Positions 32,202 to 41,983 of a stretch of 43,481 bases of DNA are shown piece by piece. The stretch is taken from positions 1 through 43,481 of the forward strand of contig PFXI01000002.1 of the NCBI GenBank assembly GCA_002791575.1, given 5' to 3'. The translations under genes were made by a program, and so were the position numbers. The stretch comes from Zetaproteobacteria bacterium CG_4_9_14_3_um_filter_54_145. GTDB taxonomy: Bacteria > Pseudomonadota > Zetaproteobacteria > Mariprofundales > Mariprofundaceae. The number at the start of each line of letters is the position of its first letter. Position 1 is the first letter of the stretch. The notes under the pieces are model-generated. The model worked only from the letters and a program-made list of their open reading frames with translations, was not told where the DNA came from and made no database searches.

Positions 32202-35200
32202 ATGACGCTGACTATTGCTGATATAGTGACACGCCGGGTGGAAACGGTGTCGCCGGAGATGATGATGACGGCGGCAGCGGTGATCATGGCGGAGAAGAAG
32301 ATCTCGTGCCTGGTTGCGGTCAGCCAAGGTAAGCCGGTCGGCATCCTTACCGAGGTCGATCTGGTGCATGCCGGTTGCCAACAGATCGATATGGACAGCA
32401 CACCGGTGGCTGCGTTTATTTCACGCCCGCCGATTACCATCAGACTCAATCAGAATATTTACGACGCATTCGATTTTCTGGTTGAGCACCATATCCGCCA
32501 TGTCGTTGTTGTGTCAGCAGACGGTTTACTGGAGGGGCTGATCTCCTTTACCGACATTATCAAATCGCTCTCCTTTGACGATTACCTGAAAACCAAGCGC
32601 GTTGTCGATGAAATGAGTAAAACTGTGGCCACCATTACACCGCAAGCATCGGTACTGGATGCCATGATGCTAATGAACCGGTGCGGTATCAGTTGCGTGG
32701 TGATCAGCGGCGGGGAGAGGGCACAGGGAATTTTTACCGAGCGTGATGCCGTGCGCATGATTGCCGCTCATATTGATATGGCGAATACCGCTGTGGTCGA
32801 TGTGATGAGCACACCACTGCATGCACTGCCCCTCAACGCTTCATTACTGGAGGCATCCGATGCCATGCGTGAAGCAGGTATTCGGCGCATGGTCATTGTT
32901 GATGAGCTTGGCGCTGCTGCAGGTATCCTGACCCAGTTCGATGTGATTCGCGGTCTGGAGTCACTACGCATCAGACACTTCCGCCATATGCATGAACGCG
33001 TGGAAGAAAGACTAAGTGAAAGTCAGCAGTTGCTGGCCGAAAAATCGGAACTGGAACGTATCCTTAATGCATCATCTGCGGTGCTCTACCGCTGTGCATG
33101 GCAAGCCGATGGTGAGCATGGCCAGTTTGTCGGCACCTACATCAGTCCCGCCATCACATCGCTGTTGGGTTATGAACGGCAGGCGTGCCTGCAGCCCGGC
33201 TGGTGGCTTGATCACATCCACCCGGATGATATGCGCAAGGTGCAGGCAAATATGGCACGCTTGTTCGAGCGGGAGGAAGTGGATCATAGCTACCGTTTTG
33301 CCTCAAGTGCCGGTGACTATCGCTGGATACAGGATCATAGCCGCTTGCATAAAGGCGTGGACGGCAAACCGGATGAGCTGATCGCATCGTGGCTGGATAT
33401 CACCAGCAGTCGCAAAAGCGAACAACGCGTGCTGGAAAGTGAGGAGATGTACCGCTCACTGATCGAGCAGTCCTTCGATTGCATTATGATTCTTGATGCA
33501 GACGGTAAGATCGTTTTTGCCAATGCGGTTTGCGCCGCCTCCTTTGGCAGCACGAAGGATGAAATCATCGGTCGAAACCTGTTCGAGATCGTGCATCCGG
33601 ATGAGCAGGAGCAGATGAGACTCCGCTTTACACAGCGTATGAGTGGTGGTGGTCCTGATAGCTACTATGAATCGCGCATCGTGCGGAAAAACGGGGAGAT
33701 AGCATGGGTGGAGGTCTCCGGCAGACTGATTACATGGCATGGCGCTCCCGCGGATCTGATCACGCTACGCGATATTAGCGAGCGCAAGCAGGCGGCCGAG
33801 AGCCTGCTGCTGACCCAGTTCGCACTTGATCATGCCCCGGATGCTGTCTACTGGATGGAACCGGATGGTACATTTCGCTATGTGAATGAAGCGGCGGCCC
33901 GGATGCTCGGCTATCCCCGCGAGACCCTGCTCGGCATGGGCGTTGCCGATATTGATCCGGCCTTGCCTGACGGTATCCCGCCGGAAATGGCCAGAGCAAG
34001 CAGAGAGGCAGGAGCAGGCAGGATTGAGACCACCCACCGCACCAGGGATGGTCGTATCATTCCGGTAGAAATCACCGTCGGCTGTATTGCGTACCATGGT
34101 ATGGAGTATCACTGCTCTTTTGTGCGGGATATATCCGGGCGCAAGGCCGCTGAAGAGACGCTGCAAGCCAGTGAATATCGCTTCCGCAGTCTGTTCAATG
34201 AAGCACGTGACATGATGCATATTGTCGGCACTGATGGCCGTATTATTGATGTGAATCAGACGGAACTGGATATGCTCGGCTATAGCAGGGTAGAAATGAT
34301 CGGTAAACCGGTGGCCGAGATTACCTGTCCGGAATACCGCGATGATACACTCGCCCGCATCCGGCAAATCATGCGTGGCGAAATACTGCCGCTGATTGAA
34401 TCCGCACTGCATACAAGGGAAGGCGCCTGTATTCATGTTGAGCTATCTTCAACACCGCAATACAGCGATACCGGTCATGTTGTGGCAGGCCGTGCCATTT
34501 TGCGTGATATCACGGAGCGCAAACAGAAAGAGAAGCTGTTGGCCCGGCGGGAGCGCCAGCTGGCGTTGCTGGCCAAAGCCGGGCAGAGCATCAATGAGTC
34601 ACTGGATGAGGCCGAAATCGGTCGAAAGCTGGTCGATTTATCCCGTAAGCTGGTGGTTAGTGAATCAGGCATGGTCGGCTTTGTCCGCGAAGGTAAGGTC
34701 TGCTTCAGTGAATATGTGAATGCAGATGAGAGCATGGCCATTGACCTCTCCTTTGCATCCGGCTATGGCGTGCCGGGGCATGTGCTGCTTACCCGCAGTG
34801 CCTATATAAGTGATGATGCAGAGCACGATGAGCGAGTGATCCCTGAGATTCAGCAGGCGTTGGGCTTTTGCAAGCTTATCGATGTACCGCTGCTCGACAG
34901 TCAGGGTGAAGTGCTAGGTTGCTTTGAGATGCACGACCGATTGGATGGTGCCTGCTTCGATGCACAGGATCTGGAAATGATGCAGGGGCTAGCCGCTATT
35001 GCTGCGGCTGCACTGGTCAATGCCCGCCTGCTGGCCGAACAGCGTCTGAACCGACTTGAAATTGAGCAGGCTGCCGAGCGTATGCGCCGGATACTGGATG
35101 CCGATTTCGATGCCATTATTGTGCATCAGGATTTCAAAGTGGTATTCAGCAATCATCAGGCACAACAGCTGTTCGGCTACTCATCGTTGCAGGAGACGCT

Positions 35201-37346
35201 GGGTGTTGATGTTATGAGCTGCTATCCGGCTGAGTATCGACACTTTGCTGCCAGAGCAGGCAGAAGAGCCATGCGTACCGGCAAAGTGCTGGGCCGCATG
35301 GAAATGAGCGGCTTGAGTCGAACCAAAAGTGAGCCCTTTCCGATTGAGATTGCCAGTACACCGATTCAGTGGGCAGGCAAACCGGCTCTGGTCACCATCG
35401 TACGTGATATTACCCAACGCAAAGCTGCTCAGGAGCAAATTTTTTCATCCCTGAAACTGGCAGAGAGTGATCGGGCATCGATGCGCGCCATATTGAATAA
35501 CCTGCCTTTTATGGCATGGCTGAAGGATGAGAACAGTGTTTATCTTGCTGTGAATGAGCGCTTTGCTCATGCCTTTGGTGTTGATAATGCAGAGACGCTG
35601 GTCGGCAAGACAGACTTTGATATCTGTCCGCAAGATCTGGCGATTGCTTATCGTGCCGATGATTGCCAGGTCATGGAAAGTGGTCTGCCCAAGCATCTGG
35701 AAGAGTTGGCCGAACTTAACGGCGAACGACGCTGGTTTGAAACCTTCAAATCGCCGGTGTTCAATGGCTCCGGTCTTGTGATCGGCACCGCCGGTACGGC
35801 CGCTGATATCACCGCGCGCATGAACAGTGAGGAGCAGATGCGTCTGCTCAAGAGTGCTGTGGCATCGGTCAGCGAGAGTATCATCATTACCGATGTGGCA
35901 GGTGTCATCGTCTACGTCAATCCGTCGTTTACGCGCAATACCGGTTTCACTCTGGATGAAGCCATCGGTAAAACGCCGGCAATTCTGAACAGTAAAAGAC
36001 AGGCGAAATCCTTTTACCGCCATTTCTGGCAGACGATCATGGATGGCGAGCCATGGTCCGGCCGTATTCTGGATCGTCGCAAGGATGGCACGATCTTCCC
36101 TGTTCATCTGTCGGTGGCGCCGATTTTCGATGACACTGGCGCAACCACTCACTTTGTGGCGGTGCATGAGGATCTGACTGAAGCTGAAAAAATGCAGAAG
36201 CAGTTGATGCAGTCACAGAAGATGGAGTCGGTCGGTATCATGGCCGGCGGCATCGCCCATGATTTCAACAATTTGCTGGCCAGCCTTACCGGCAATATGT
36301 ACCTGTTGCGCTTGCATCATCAGGGCGATGAGGAGGTCGTTGAGCGTACGCGCAATATGGAAACATCCATGTATCGTGCGGCAAAAATGATACAACAGCT
36401 GCTGACCTTTGCCCGCAAGGACCGGCCTGAGATGCATGACATGGATCTCAGGGGTTTTATCAAGGAGGTACAAAAGCTGGTACAGGCATCATTGCCGGAG
36501 AATATTGCATTTGCACTGGATTGCCCGATGACAGAGCCGGTCTGGATCCATGGCGATGCCACACAGCTGCAGCAGGTGTTGCTGAATCTGGTGGTCAATG
36601 CCCGCCACGCCGTCAGCGGCAAGCCGGATGGACGCATTATCCTGCAACTGGGCCATGATCATCCGGATGCGCAGTTGATGGCCGAGCATGCCCAGGCGAG
36701 CAGCGATGAGGGGTGGTGCTATCTTCGCTGTACGGATAACGGTTGCGGGATTGAGCCTGCAGCACTGGAGCATATCTTTGATCCGTTTTTCACCACGCGG
36801 GAAGCAGGGCAGGGGACGGGACTGGGGCTGGCCATGGTCTATGGTGCGGTGCAGAATCACAGCGGCATTATTGATGTACAGAGCAGTGAAGGGGAAGGCA
36901 CAGTATTCACCATTTACCTGCCGCTGCGCAGTGCCCGTGAGGTGGATTTTTCCGACGACAACGATGTCTGTATCGACGGCACAGGCAAGGGTATCCTGCT
37001 GGTAGATGATGAGCCCGGTCTGCGCCTGGTGCTTGCCGAGGTGCTGCAGCAAAATGGCTTTGCAGTATGGGTGGCATCGGATGGAGAAGAGGCAGTGGAT
37101 CTGTTCAGAAAAAACAGTAACAGTATTGATCTGGTACTGATGGATGTGGTGATGCCTAATATGGGTGGTGTAGCTGCGGCTGAAGAGATACGGGCTATGC
37201 ATGCGGATCTGCCGATCATTTTCCAGACCGGTTATGGTGAGGATACGCAGCTGACTGCCGCACAGACCATCAGCCACAGTGAGTCATTGCAGAAGCCGGT
37301 AAAAATACCTGAACTGCTGCTGTTGATTGAGGAGAGTCTCCGATGA
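32202..37346 (+). CDS. CBS-PAS-GAF hybrid histidine kinase
   Basis: A 1714-residue soluble sensor kinase. Four CBS motifs come first (about 1-260), the usual nucleotide-binding Bateman pairs. Then PAS domains begin at about 284, 415, 539 and 658, a GAF domain is at about 780-946, and further PAS domains begin at about 961, 1094 and 1215. The dimerisation/phosphoacceptor region is at about 1340-1405 with the H-box GGIAHDFNN, His1353. The HATPase domain follows, with N-box LNLVVNARHAV and GQGTGLGLAMVYG. A C-terminal receiver domain (about 1597-1714) has acceptor Asp1648 in LMDVVMP. There is no membrane segment, so the signals are intracellular, possibly redox (PAS) and adenylate state (CBS). 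GGAGG precedes the ATG. Confidence 0.95.
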   Translation: MTLTIADIVTRRVETVSPEMMMTAAAVIMAEKKISCLVAVSQGKPVGILTEVDLVHAGCQQIDMDSTPVAAFISRPPITIRLNQNIYDAFDFLVEHHIRHVVVVSADGLLEGLISFTDIIKSLSFDDYLKTKRVVDEMSKTVATITPQASVLDAMMLMNRCGISCVVISGGERAQGIFTERDAVRMIAAHIDMANTAVVDVMSTPLHALPLNASLLEASDAMREAGIRRMVIVDELGAAAGILTQFDVIRGLESLRIRHFRHMHERVEERLSESQQLLAEKSELERILNASSAVLYRCAWQADGEHGQFVGTYISPAITSLLGYERQACLQPGWWLDHIHPDDMRKVQANMARLFEREEVDHSYRFASSAGDYRWIQDHSRLHKGVDGKPDELIASWLDITSSRKSEQRVLESEEMYRSLIEQSFDCIMILDADGKIVFANAVCAASFGSTKDEIIGRNLFEIVHPDEQEQMRLRFTQRMSGGGPDSYYESRIVRKNGEIAWVEVSGRLITWHGAPADLITLRDISERKQAAESLLLTQFALDHAPDAVYWMEPDGTFRYVNEAAARMLGYPRETLLGMGVADIDPALPDGIPPEMARASREAGAGRIETTHRTRDGRIIPVEITVGCIAYHGMEYHCSFVRDISGRKAAEETLQASEYRFRSLFNEARDMMHIVGTDGRIIDVNQTELDMLGYSRVEMIGKPVAEITCPEYRDDTLARIRQIMRGEILPLIESALHTREGACIHVELSSTPQYSDTGHVVAGRAILRDITERKQKEKLLARRERQLALLAKAGQSINESLDEAEIGRKLVDLSRKLVVSESGMVGFVREGKVCFSEYVNADESMAIDLSFASGYGVPGHVLLTRSAYISDDAEHDERVIPEIQQALGFCKLIDVPLLDSQGEVLGCFEMHDRLDGACFDAQDLEMMQGLAAIAAAALVNARLLAEQRLNRLEIEQAAERMRRILDADFDAIIVHQDFKVVFSNHQAQQLFGYSSLQETLGVDVMSCYPAEYRHFAARAGRRAMRTGKVLGRMEMSGLSRTKSEPFPIEIASTPIQWAGKPALVTIVRDITQRKAAQEQIFSSLKLAESDRASMRAILNNLPFMAWLKDENSVYLAVNERFAHAFGVDNAETLVGKTDFDICPQDLAIAYRADDCQVMESGLPKHLEELAELNGERRWFETFKSPVFNGSGLVIGTAGTAADITARMNSEEQMRLLKSAVASVSESIIITDVAGVIVYVNPSFTRNTGFTLDEAIGKTPAILNSKRQAKSFYRHFWQTIMDGEPWSGRILDRRKDGTIFPVHLSVAPIFDDTGATTHFVAVHEDLTEAEKMQKQLMQSQKMESVGIMAGGIAHDFNNLLASLTGNMYLLRLHHQGDEEVVERTRNMETSMYRAAKMIQQLLTFARKDRPEMHDMDLRGFIKEVQKLVQASLPENIAFALDCPMTEPVWIHGDATQLQQVLLNLVVNARHAVSGKPDGRIILQLGHDHPDAQLMAEHAQASSDEGWCYLRCTDNGCGIEPAALEHIFDPFFTTREAGQGTGLGLAMVYGAVQNHSGIIDVQSSEGEGTVFTIYLPLRSAREVDFSDDNDVCIDGTGKGILLVDDEPGLRLVLAEVLQQNGFAVWVASDGEEAVDLFRKNSNSIDLVLMDVVMPNMGGVAAAEEIRAMHADLPIIFQTGYGEDTQLTAAQTISHSESLQKPVKIPELLLLIEESLR

Positions 37347-37386
37347 ATCATCTGTTCAGGATGCGGCTGAACGGGGCTTTGGCGCC

Positions 37387-37872
37387 ATGATATTCCCGGT
37401 CGCTGATACTGACAAAAAACAGGCCCGCTGGCCGCATAATCTGTTTGTGCTCAATATCTTTTTTTGCAACCTGCTGATGACACCGGCAGCCATTGTCTTG
37501 AATGTCGGCATGTACGGCTTCCTGATACCGCTTGTCTGTTCGCTAAGCGTTATTGCCGCTATCTACCTGCGCTCAACAAAAAAAAGCGTCTGGTTTGTCG
37601 ATATGCACTGGCGACTCTGCTTCCAGCGCTGCCTGTGGTTGATGGGGGGGTACGGTATTACCGCGTTACTGATGCTTGTCGGTTGGCTGATCAGCCTGAC
37701 TGCTGCTGATGCCCGAATGGCCGATATCATGTTTACGGCCATCTCGCGTATTGCCGTGTTACCGACGCTGCTGGCTGTGATGGTGACTGTCGTTTTCGAG
37801 GCAGGAGGATTACAACTGGTGAGCAAGGGCGAGGTACCTGACAAGCTGGTGGAGCGCTACCCTCCTGCCTGA
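37387..37872 (+). CDS. Membrane protein of unknown function
   Basis: A 161-residue membrane protein if the ATG at 37387 is used. Three or four hydrophobic helices lie at about 20-63, 89-110 and 124-145. There are many basic residues in the second loop (LRSTKKSVWFVDMHWRLCFQR). A TTG at 37327 would add 20 residues overlapping the kinase end. No family recognised. It follows the large kinase at once and might be co-transcribed with it. Confidence 0.55.
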   Translation: MIFPVADTDKKQARWPHNLFVLNIFFCNLLMTPAAIVLNVGMYGFLIPLVCSLSVIAAIYLRSTKKSVWFVDMHWRLCFQRCLWLMGGYGITALLMLVGWLISLTAADARMADIMFTAISRIAVLPTLLAVMVTVVFEAGGLQLVSKGEVPDKLVERYPPA

Positions 37873-37952
37873 GCAGGGTGATCAGTTGCGGGAGGCCCGA
37901 TCTGCGCGTGATTGTGCTGGAAAGCGTGTAACGCATCGGTCACACTGCCGCC

Positions 37953-38921
37953 ATGCTTGAACTCTCTGATTTATCTCTTTCTGTATCGATTCAGGGTACT
38001 GCCGTTGAAGCGGTTTCCGGGGTCTCATTGAAACTGGAAGCCGGAACGGTGCTCGGCCTGGTGGGTGAGTCCGGTTGCGGGAAATCGCTTACCGCTCAGG
38101 CCATGTTACGCCTGGGTGAGCATCAGGGGGTGACTAAAACCCGTGGTGATATCCTGCTCGACGGGCAAAGCCTGTTCGCTCTGGATGATGAAGCGCTGCG
38201 CCGTATCCGTGGCGGCCGTTTGGCGATGGTGTTTCAGGAACCGATGACGGCGCTCAATCCGGTATTTTCAGTCGGCAGTCAGCTGATTGAAGTGATCCGG
38301 CTGCATCTGGATATGGATAAACAGCAGGCACGCGCACGTGCTGTCGGACTGTTGCAGGATGTCGGCATGCAGGATGCTGAACAGCTGCTGAGCCAGTATC
38401 CGGATGCGCTATCGGGTGGTATGCGCCAGCGTGTGCTTATTGCCATGGCCATGGCAGCCGATCCCGATTATATCATTGCCGATGAGCCGACTACGGCACT
38501 GGATGTGTCGGTACAGAAACGGATTATCGCGCTGCTGCTGAATCTGCAGAAAAAGCGTAATCTGGGACTGTTGCTGGTCACCCACGATTTCGGACTGGTG
38601 GCGGAGATGTGTGATGAGGTGGCTGTGATGTATGCCGGCCAGATTGTTGAAGCCGGTCCCGTCAAAGATATCTTCGATCATCCTGCCCATCCCTATACGC
38701 GTGCACTGATGGGGTGTCGTCCCGAGGTATCGGATCCGGGGCGTTTGATGCCTGTGATTGGCGGGCAGGTACCGCCACCCGGGCGCTGGCCTGCCGGTTG
38801 TCATTTTGCCCCGCGCTGCGCACTGGCCGATGACGCCTGCAAGGCAAACGTGGCTGCCGATGCTTGGGCAGACGGCGTGCATATTGCCCGCTGCCTGCAT
38901 GTTCGGGAGGTCGCGCAATGA
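37953..38921 (+). CDS. Oligopeptide-type ABC transporter ATPase (DppD/OppD-like)
   Basis: A 322-residue ATPase. Walker A GESGCGKS is at 38-45, the signature LSGGMRQR at about 153-160, and Walker B IIADEPTTALD follows. The C-terminal oligopeptide-transporter extension, with the Cys-rich CHFAPRCALADDACKA motif, is present and may hold an iron-sulfur cluster, as proposed for this subfamily. The next gene overlaps it by four bases and encodes the DppF-like partner. No permease or binding protein is in the window. Confidence 0.9.
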   Translation: MLELSDLSLSVSIQGTAVEAVSGVSLKLEAGTVLGLVGESGCGKSLTAQAMLRLGEHQGVTKTRGDILLDGQSLFALDDEALRRIRGGRLAMVFQEPMTALNPVFSVGSQLIEVIRLHLDMDKQQARARAVGLLQDVGMQDAEQLLSQYPDALSGGMRQRVLIAMAMAADPDYIIADEPTTALDVSVQKRIIALLLNLQKKRNLGLLLVTHDFGLVAEMCDEVAVMYAGQIVEAGPVKDIFDHPAHPYTRALMGCRPEVSDPGRLMPVIGGQVPPPGRWPAGCHFAPRCALADDACKANVAADAWADGVHIARCLHVREVAQ

Positions 38922-39868
38922 CAACAGTGCTGGCTGCCAGAAACCTGCATAAGAGCTTTGCTGCCGGGGGTATGTTCAGTGCCGGCGGTGCCGGCAAAAA
39001 GGCGGTTGTTGATGCCTCGTTCGAGCTGGCTGCCGGTGAAACACTGGCCATTGTCGGTGAGTCGGGTAGTGGTAAATCAACCACGGCGCGTATGGCCATG
39101 CGCCTGTTACCGATTGATTCAGGTGAGATGCTCTGGAATGACGAGGATGTCTCGACATTAAGCGCACACGCGCTGCGCAGCCGTCGCCACCATATCCAGA
39201 TGGTTTTTCAGGATCCGTTTGCCTCACTAAACCCGCGTATGAAAATATGGGAGTCGGTAGCTGAAGGTTTAAGGGTTCACCATAAAGGGCTGACGCGCGC
39301 CCAGCGGCGGCAGCGGGTGGCGGAAACACTGGCCCTGTGCGGACTCGACGATTCCGGTATGGATCGCTATCCGCACCAGTTCTCCGGCGGCCAGCGCCAG
39401 CGCATCGGTATTGCCCGCGCTCTGATTGTAGAGCCGAAGGTACTGGTACTCGATGAACCGGTTTCTGCACTCGATGTATCGGTACAGGCGCAAATCCTGA
39501 ACCTGCTCAACCAGTTGCAGCGCGAACGCGGACTCTCCTACCTGTTTATCTCGCATGACCTGTCGGTGGTTCGACATATTGCCGATCGCGTGGCAGTGAT
39601 GTTTGCCGGCCGCATTGTCGAGACCGGTACGGCCGAAGCTGTATTCCATCGTTGTCGCCACCCGTACACGCAGGCGTTGCTGGATGCGCGGCCGATCAGC
39701 CATCCGGATGAGCGCATCCATAACCGTCTGCCGATGGGGGCGGATGAGGGCGTGGCAGAGTCAGGTTGCCCGTTCCAGCCGCGCTGCCCGTTTGCGCAGG
39801 CTGATTGTGCCAGCTTTGATTGCCGGCTTAACGCGCAGGGCTTTGCCTGTTTGCACCCCTGCAGCTGA
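38918..39868 (+). CDS. Oligopeptide-type ABC transporter ATPase (DppF/OppF-like)
   Basis: A 316-residue ATPase paired with the previous gene (overlapping ATGA). Walker A is GESGSGKST, the signature SGGQRQRIGIARAL, and Walker B VLDEPVSALD. The C-terminal extension ends with a Cys motif (CPFQPRCPFAQADC) like its partner. The heterodimer would energise uptake of peptides or related compounds such as nickel chelates. The substrate is unknown because the permeases are elsewhere. Confidence 0.9.
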   Translation: MTTVLAARNLHKSFAAGGMFSAGGAGKKAVVDASFELAAGETLAIVGESGSGKSTTARMAMRLLPIDSGEMLWNDEDVSTLSAHALRSRRHHIQMVFQDPFASLNPRMKIWESVAEGLRVHHKGLTRAQRRQRVAETLALCGLDDSGMDRYPHQFSGGQRQRIGIARALIVEPKVLVLDEPVSALDVSVQAQILNLLNQLQRERGLSYLFISHDLSVVRHIADRVAVMFAGRIVETGTAEAVFHRCRHPYTQALLDARPISHPDERIHNRLPMGADEGVAESGCPFQPRCPFAQADCASFDCRLNAQGFACLHPCS

Positions 39869-39879
39869 AGGATCAACCG

Positions 39880-41742
39880 ATGAATGAACTGAACGGGCGC
39901 GTACAGCGCGATTTTGAGCCGGGAGGGCTGCTTGATGAGAAACTGCCGGGTTACGGGCGGCGGGAAGAGCAGATCCTGCTGGCCGGCGAAATAGCCGACT
40001 GCATCGAGCATGACACCTGCCTGTTGGCGGAAGCGGAAACAGGTACCGGCAAGACACTGGCGTATCTGATCCCGGCACTGCGCTCATCGGATAAAATCCT
40101 CATCTCCACCCATACCCGTTCCCTGCAGGATCAGCTGGTACATCGTGATCTGCCGGCCGTGCAGAAAGCCCTCGGGGCCAGGCGCCGCGTGGCACTGCTC
40201 AAGGGACGCTCCAACTACCTCTGCCCGCACCGGCTAAAAAACCATATCGCCAGTCCGCAGGTAGAGTTATGGGCGCAGAAATCGATGCTCAAGGTGCTGG
40301 ACTGGTCACACAAAACGCGTGATGGCGATCTGGCAGCACTGCCGTTTGATCCGTTTGCCAAAGGCATCGGCCAGATGATTACCTCAACGGCCGATCAGTG
40401 CGCCGGTTCCCGCTGCCCCGAATTTGAAAGCTGTCCGCTGATGAAGGCAAGGCAGAAGGCGCAGTGCGCGGATATCGTGGTGACCAACCACAGCCTGTTG
40501 CTGGCTGATGCGGCGCTGAAATCAGGCGACTTCGGCGAAGTGTTGCCGGAATTCGATGTCTATGTGCTGGATGAAGCGCATTCATTGCCGCAGCTGGCAG
40601 GCCAGCATTTCGGTATACAGCTGACCCGCATGCACTTTATCCAGTGGCTGAACGATATGCAGGCTGAGCTTGAAGAGATGGGCGATGAACCGGCACTGAA
40701 AAAAGATATACTCGAACAGGGACGTCTGGTGCTGGATGCATATCCGCAGTCCGGTCTGGAAGCACTGGAGAACAGCTGGAGCGAGATGCTGAAACTGTCC
40801 GACCTGCGCAGAGAACGCAGTGAGGCATTAACCAAGCTGGCTGAGCGGGCGGAGCAACTGGCGGAAGAGATCGCCATGGTGCGCAAGCCGGCCGATGGTT
40901 TTGTCGGCTGGTCGGACGGGGAGGGTGAGCAGTGCCGGCATACGGTGGCACCGGTTGAAACAGGTCCGGTACTGGCCAAACACCTGTGGAGCCGTAAAGC
41001 GTCATTTATCTTACTTTCCGCTACGTTGCGTGTATCCGGTTCATTTGATTATGCACGTAATCGCTTGGGCCTTGCCGATGCCGAGGAGACCTTCCATCCG
41101 TCACCGTTTGACTATGCGCAGCAGGCGATGATTTACCTGCCGCGCCATATGCCGGATTCTCGTGCACCCGGTGCGATAGAGGCGATGACCGATGAGATCG
41201 AAACGCTGCTGCGTGCATCCAGAGGCCGTGCGTTTGTGCTGTTCACAGCCTGGTCTATGCTCAAGCAGGTGGCACCCGAGCTTGCCCGCAGGCTACCGTG
41301 GGACGTGTTGATTCAGGGGGAGTCGGGCAGTCGCGACGCCATTCTCGATGCTTTCCGGGCCGATACCCATTCGGTGTTGTGCGGCACACGCAGCTTCTGG
41401 GAAGGTGTGGATGTACCGGGTGAATCACTGAGTATGGTTATTATCGATAAAATGCCGTTTGCTCCGCCCAATGACCCGCTGTTGCAGGCGCGCATCCGCC
41501 GCTGTGAAGAGCAGGGGGGGGGCGGTTTTCGCGATATCCAGTTGCCGGAAGCGATTGCCACCCTCAGGCAGGGGGCCGGTCGCCTTATTCGCAGTGAGCA
41601 GGATCGCGGTGTCATGGCGCTGCTTGATTCGCGCCTCTACCATAAAGCCTATGGTCGGGAGGCCGTGCGCAATCTGCCGCCAGCGCCCATCCGCGATGAT
41701 CTGGCCGATGTCCGCTGGTTCTTCGAGGAAGCAAGCGAATAG
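39880..41742 (+). CDS. ATP-dependent DNA helicase, DinG/YoaA type
   Basis: A 620-residue superfamily 2 XPD-like helicase. Walker A AETGTGKT is at 52-59 and the DEAH box at 231-234. An iron-sulfur cluster is expected: cysteines 115, 174, 179, 185 and 196 occur between motifs Ia and II, with C174, C179 and C185 in the CAGSRCPEFESC spacing. GVDVPGESLSMVIIDKMPF and QGAGRLIRSEQDRG are C-terminal helicase motifs. It probably unwinds damaged or structured DNA. AAGGA precedes the ATG. The stop codon lies inside a perfect 15-pair hairpin. Confidence 0.92.
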   Translation: MNELNGRVQRDFEPGGLLDEKLPGYGRREEQILLAGEIADCIEHDTCLLAEAETGTGKTLAYLIPALRSSDKILISTHTRSLQDQLVHRDLPAVQKALGARRRVALLKGRSNYLCPHRLKNHIASPQVELWAQKSMLKVLDWSHKTRDGDLAALPFDPFAKGIGQMITSTADQCAGSRCPEFESCPLMKARQKAQCADIVVTNHSLLLADAALKSGDFGEVLPEFDVYVLDEAHSLPQLAGQHFGIQLTRMHFIQWLNDMQAELEEMGDEPALKKDILEQGRLVLDAYPQSGLEALENSWSEMLKLSDLRRERSEALTKLAERAEQLAEEIAMVRKPADGFVGWSDGEGEQCRHTVAPVETGPVLAKHLWSRKASFILLSATLRVSGSFDYARNRLGLADAEETFHPSPFDYAQQAMIYLPRHMPDSRAPGAIEAMTDEIETLLRASRGRAFVLFTAWSMLKQVAPELARRLPWDVLIQGESGSRDAILDAFRADTHSVLCGTRSFWEGVDVPGESLSMVIIDKMPFAPPNDPLLQARIRRCEEQGGGGFRDIQLPEAIATLRQGAGRLIRSEQDRGVMALLDSRLYHKAYGREAVRNLPPAPIRDDLADVRWFFEEASE

Positions 41743-41767
41743 AAACCACGGGGTGGTTTCTATTCGC
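41735..41767 (+). terminator. Perfect 15-pair hairpin over the dinG-like stop codon
   Basis: 41735-41749 pairs perfectly with 41753-41767, with a GGG loop. It includes the last codons and the stop. No T-run follows, so termination is not assured. The inner eight pairs are also the first unit of the downstream hairpin array. Confidence 0.6.
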
Positions 41768-41976
41768 GCGATAGTGAACATAAAACAAGCCACGGGTGTG
41801 GCTTTATTGAACGCGATAATCAAAAGAGTCTAAAAGCATGGGTGTGCTTTTATTGGTCGCGTTAGTGCAGACCGAACAAAACCATGGTCATGCTTCTTAA
41901 TTACTGGATAGTTCGAAATAATATGAAGCCATGGGTTTATGATGGCGGATAAATAACGTAAAAGATGAAGAGGTGG
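41742..41976 (+). repeat. Tandem array of degenerate hairpin repeats, ~46-base period
   Basis: Five units follow each other. The hairpin loops are centred near 41751, 41796, 41842, 41887 and 41937, giving steps of about 44-50 bases. Each unit begins with a short inverted repeat around a GGG(T) loop (for example AAGCCAC-GGGT-GTGGCTT at 41787-41804 and AAAAGCAT-GGGT-GTGCTTTT at 41832-41851). In units 1-3 an arm ATT..CGCG(A/T)TA follows. Units 4 and 5 are decayed. The region has no gene and fills the gap between dinG and the ion-channel gene. It is not a CRISPR, because the copies differ and there are no unique spacers between constant repeats. Confidence 0.7.
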
Positions 41977-41983
41977 CCTGAAC

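Noticed and set aside
41742-41976. CRISPR array or integron attC sites
   Set aside because: The units are degenerate and have no constant repeat with unique spacers, and no RYYYAAC/GTTRRRY boundary pairs or integrase are present.
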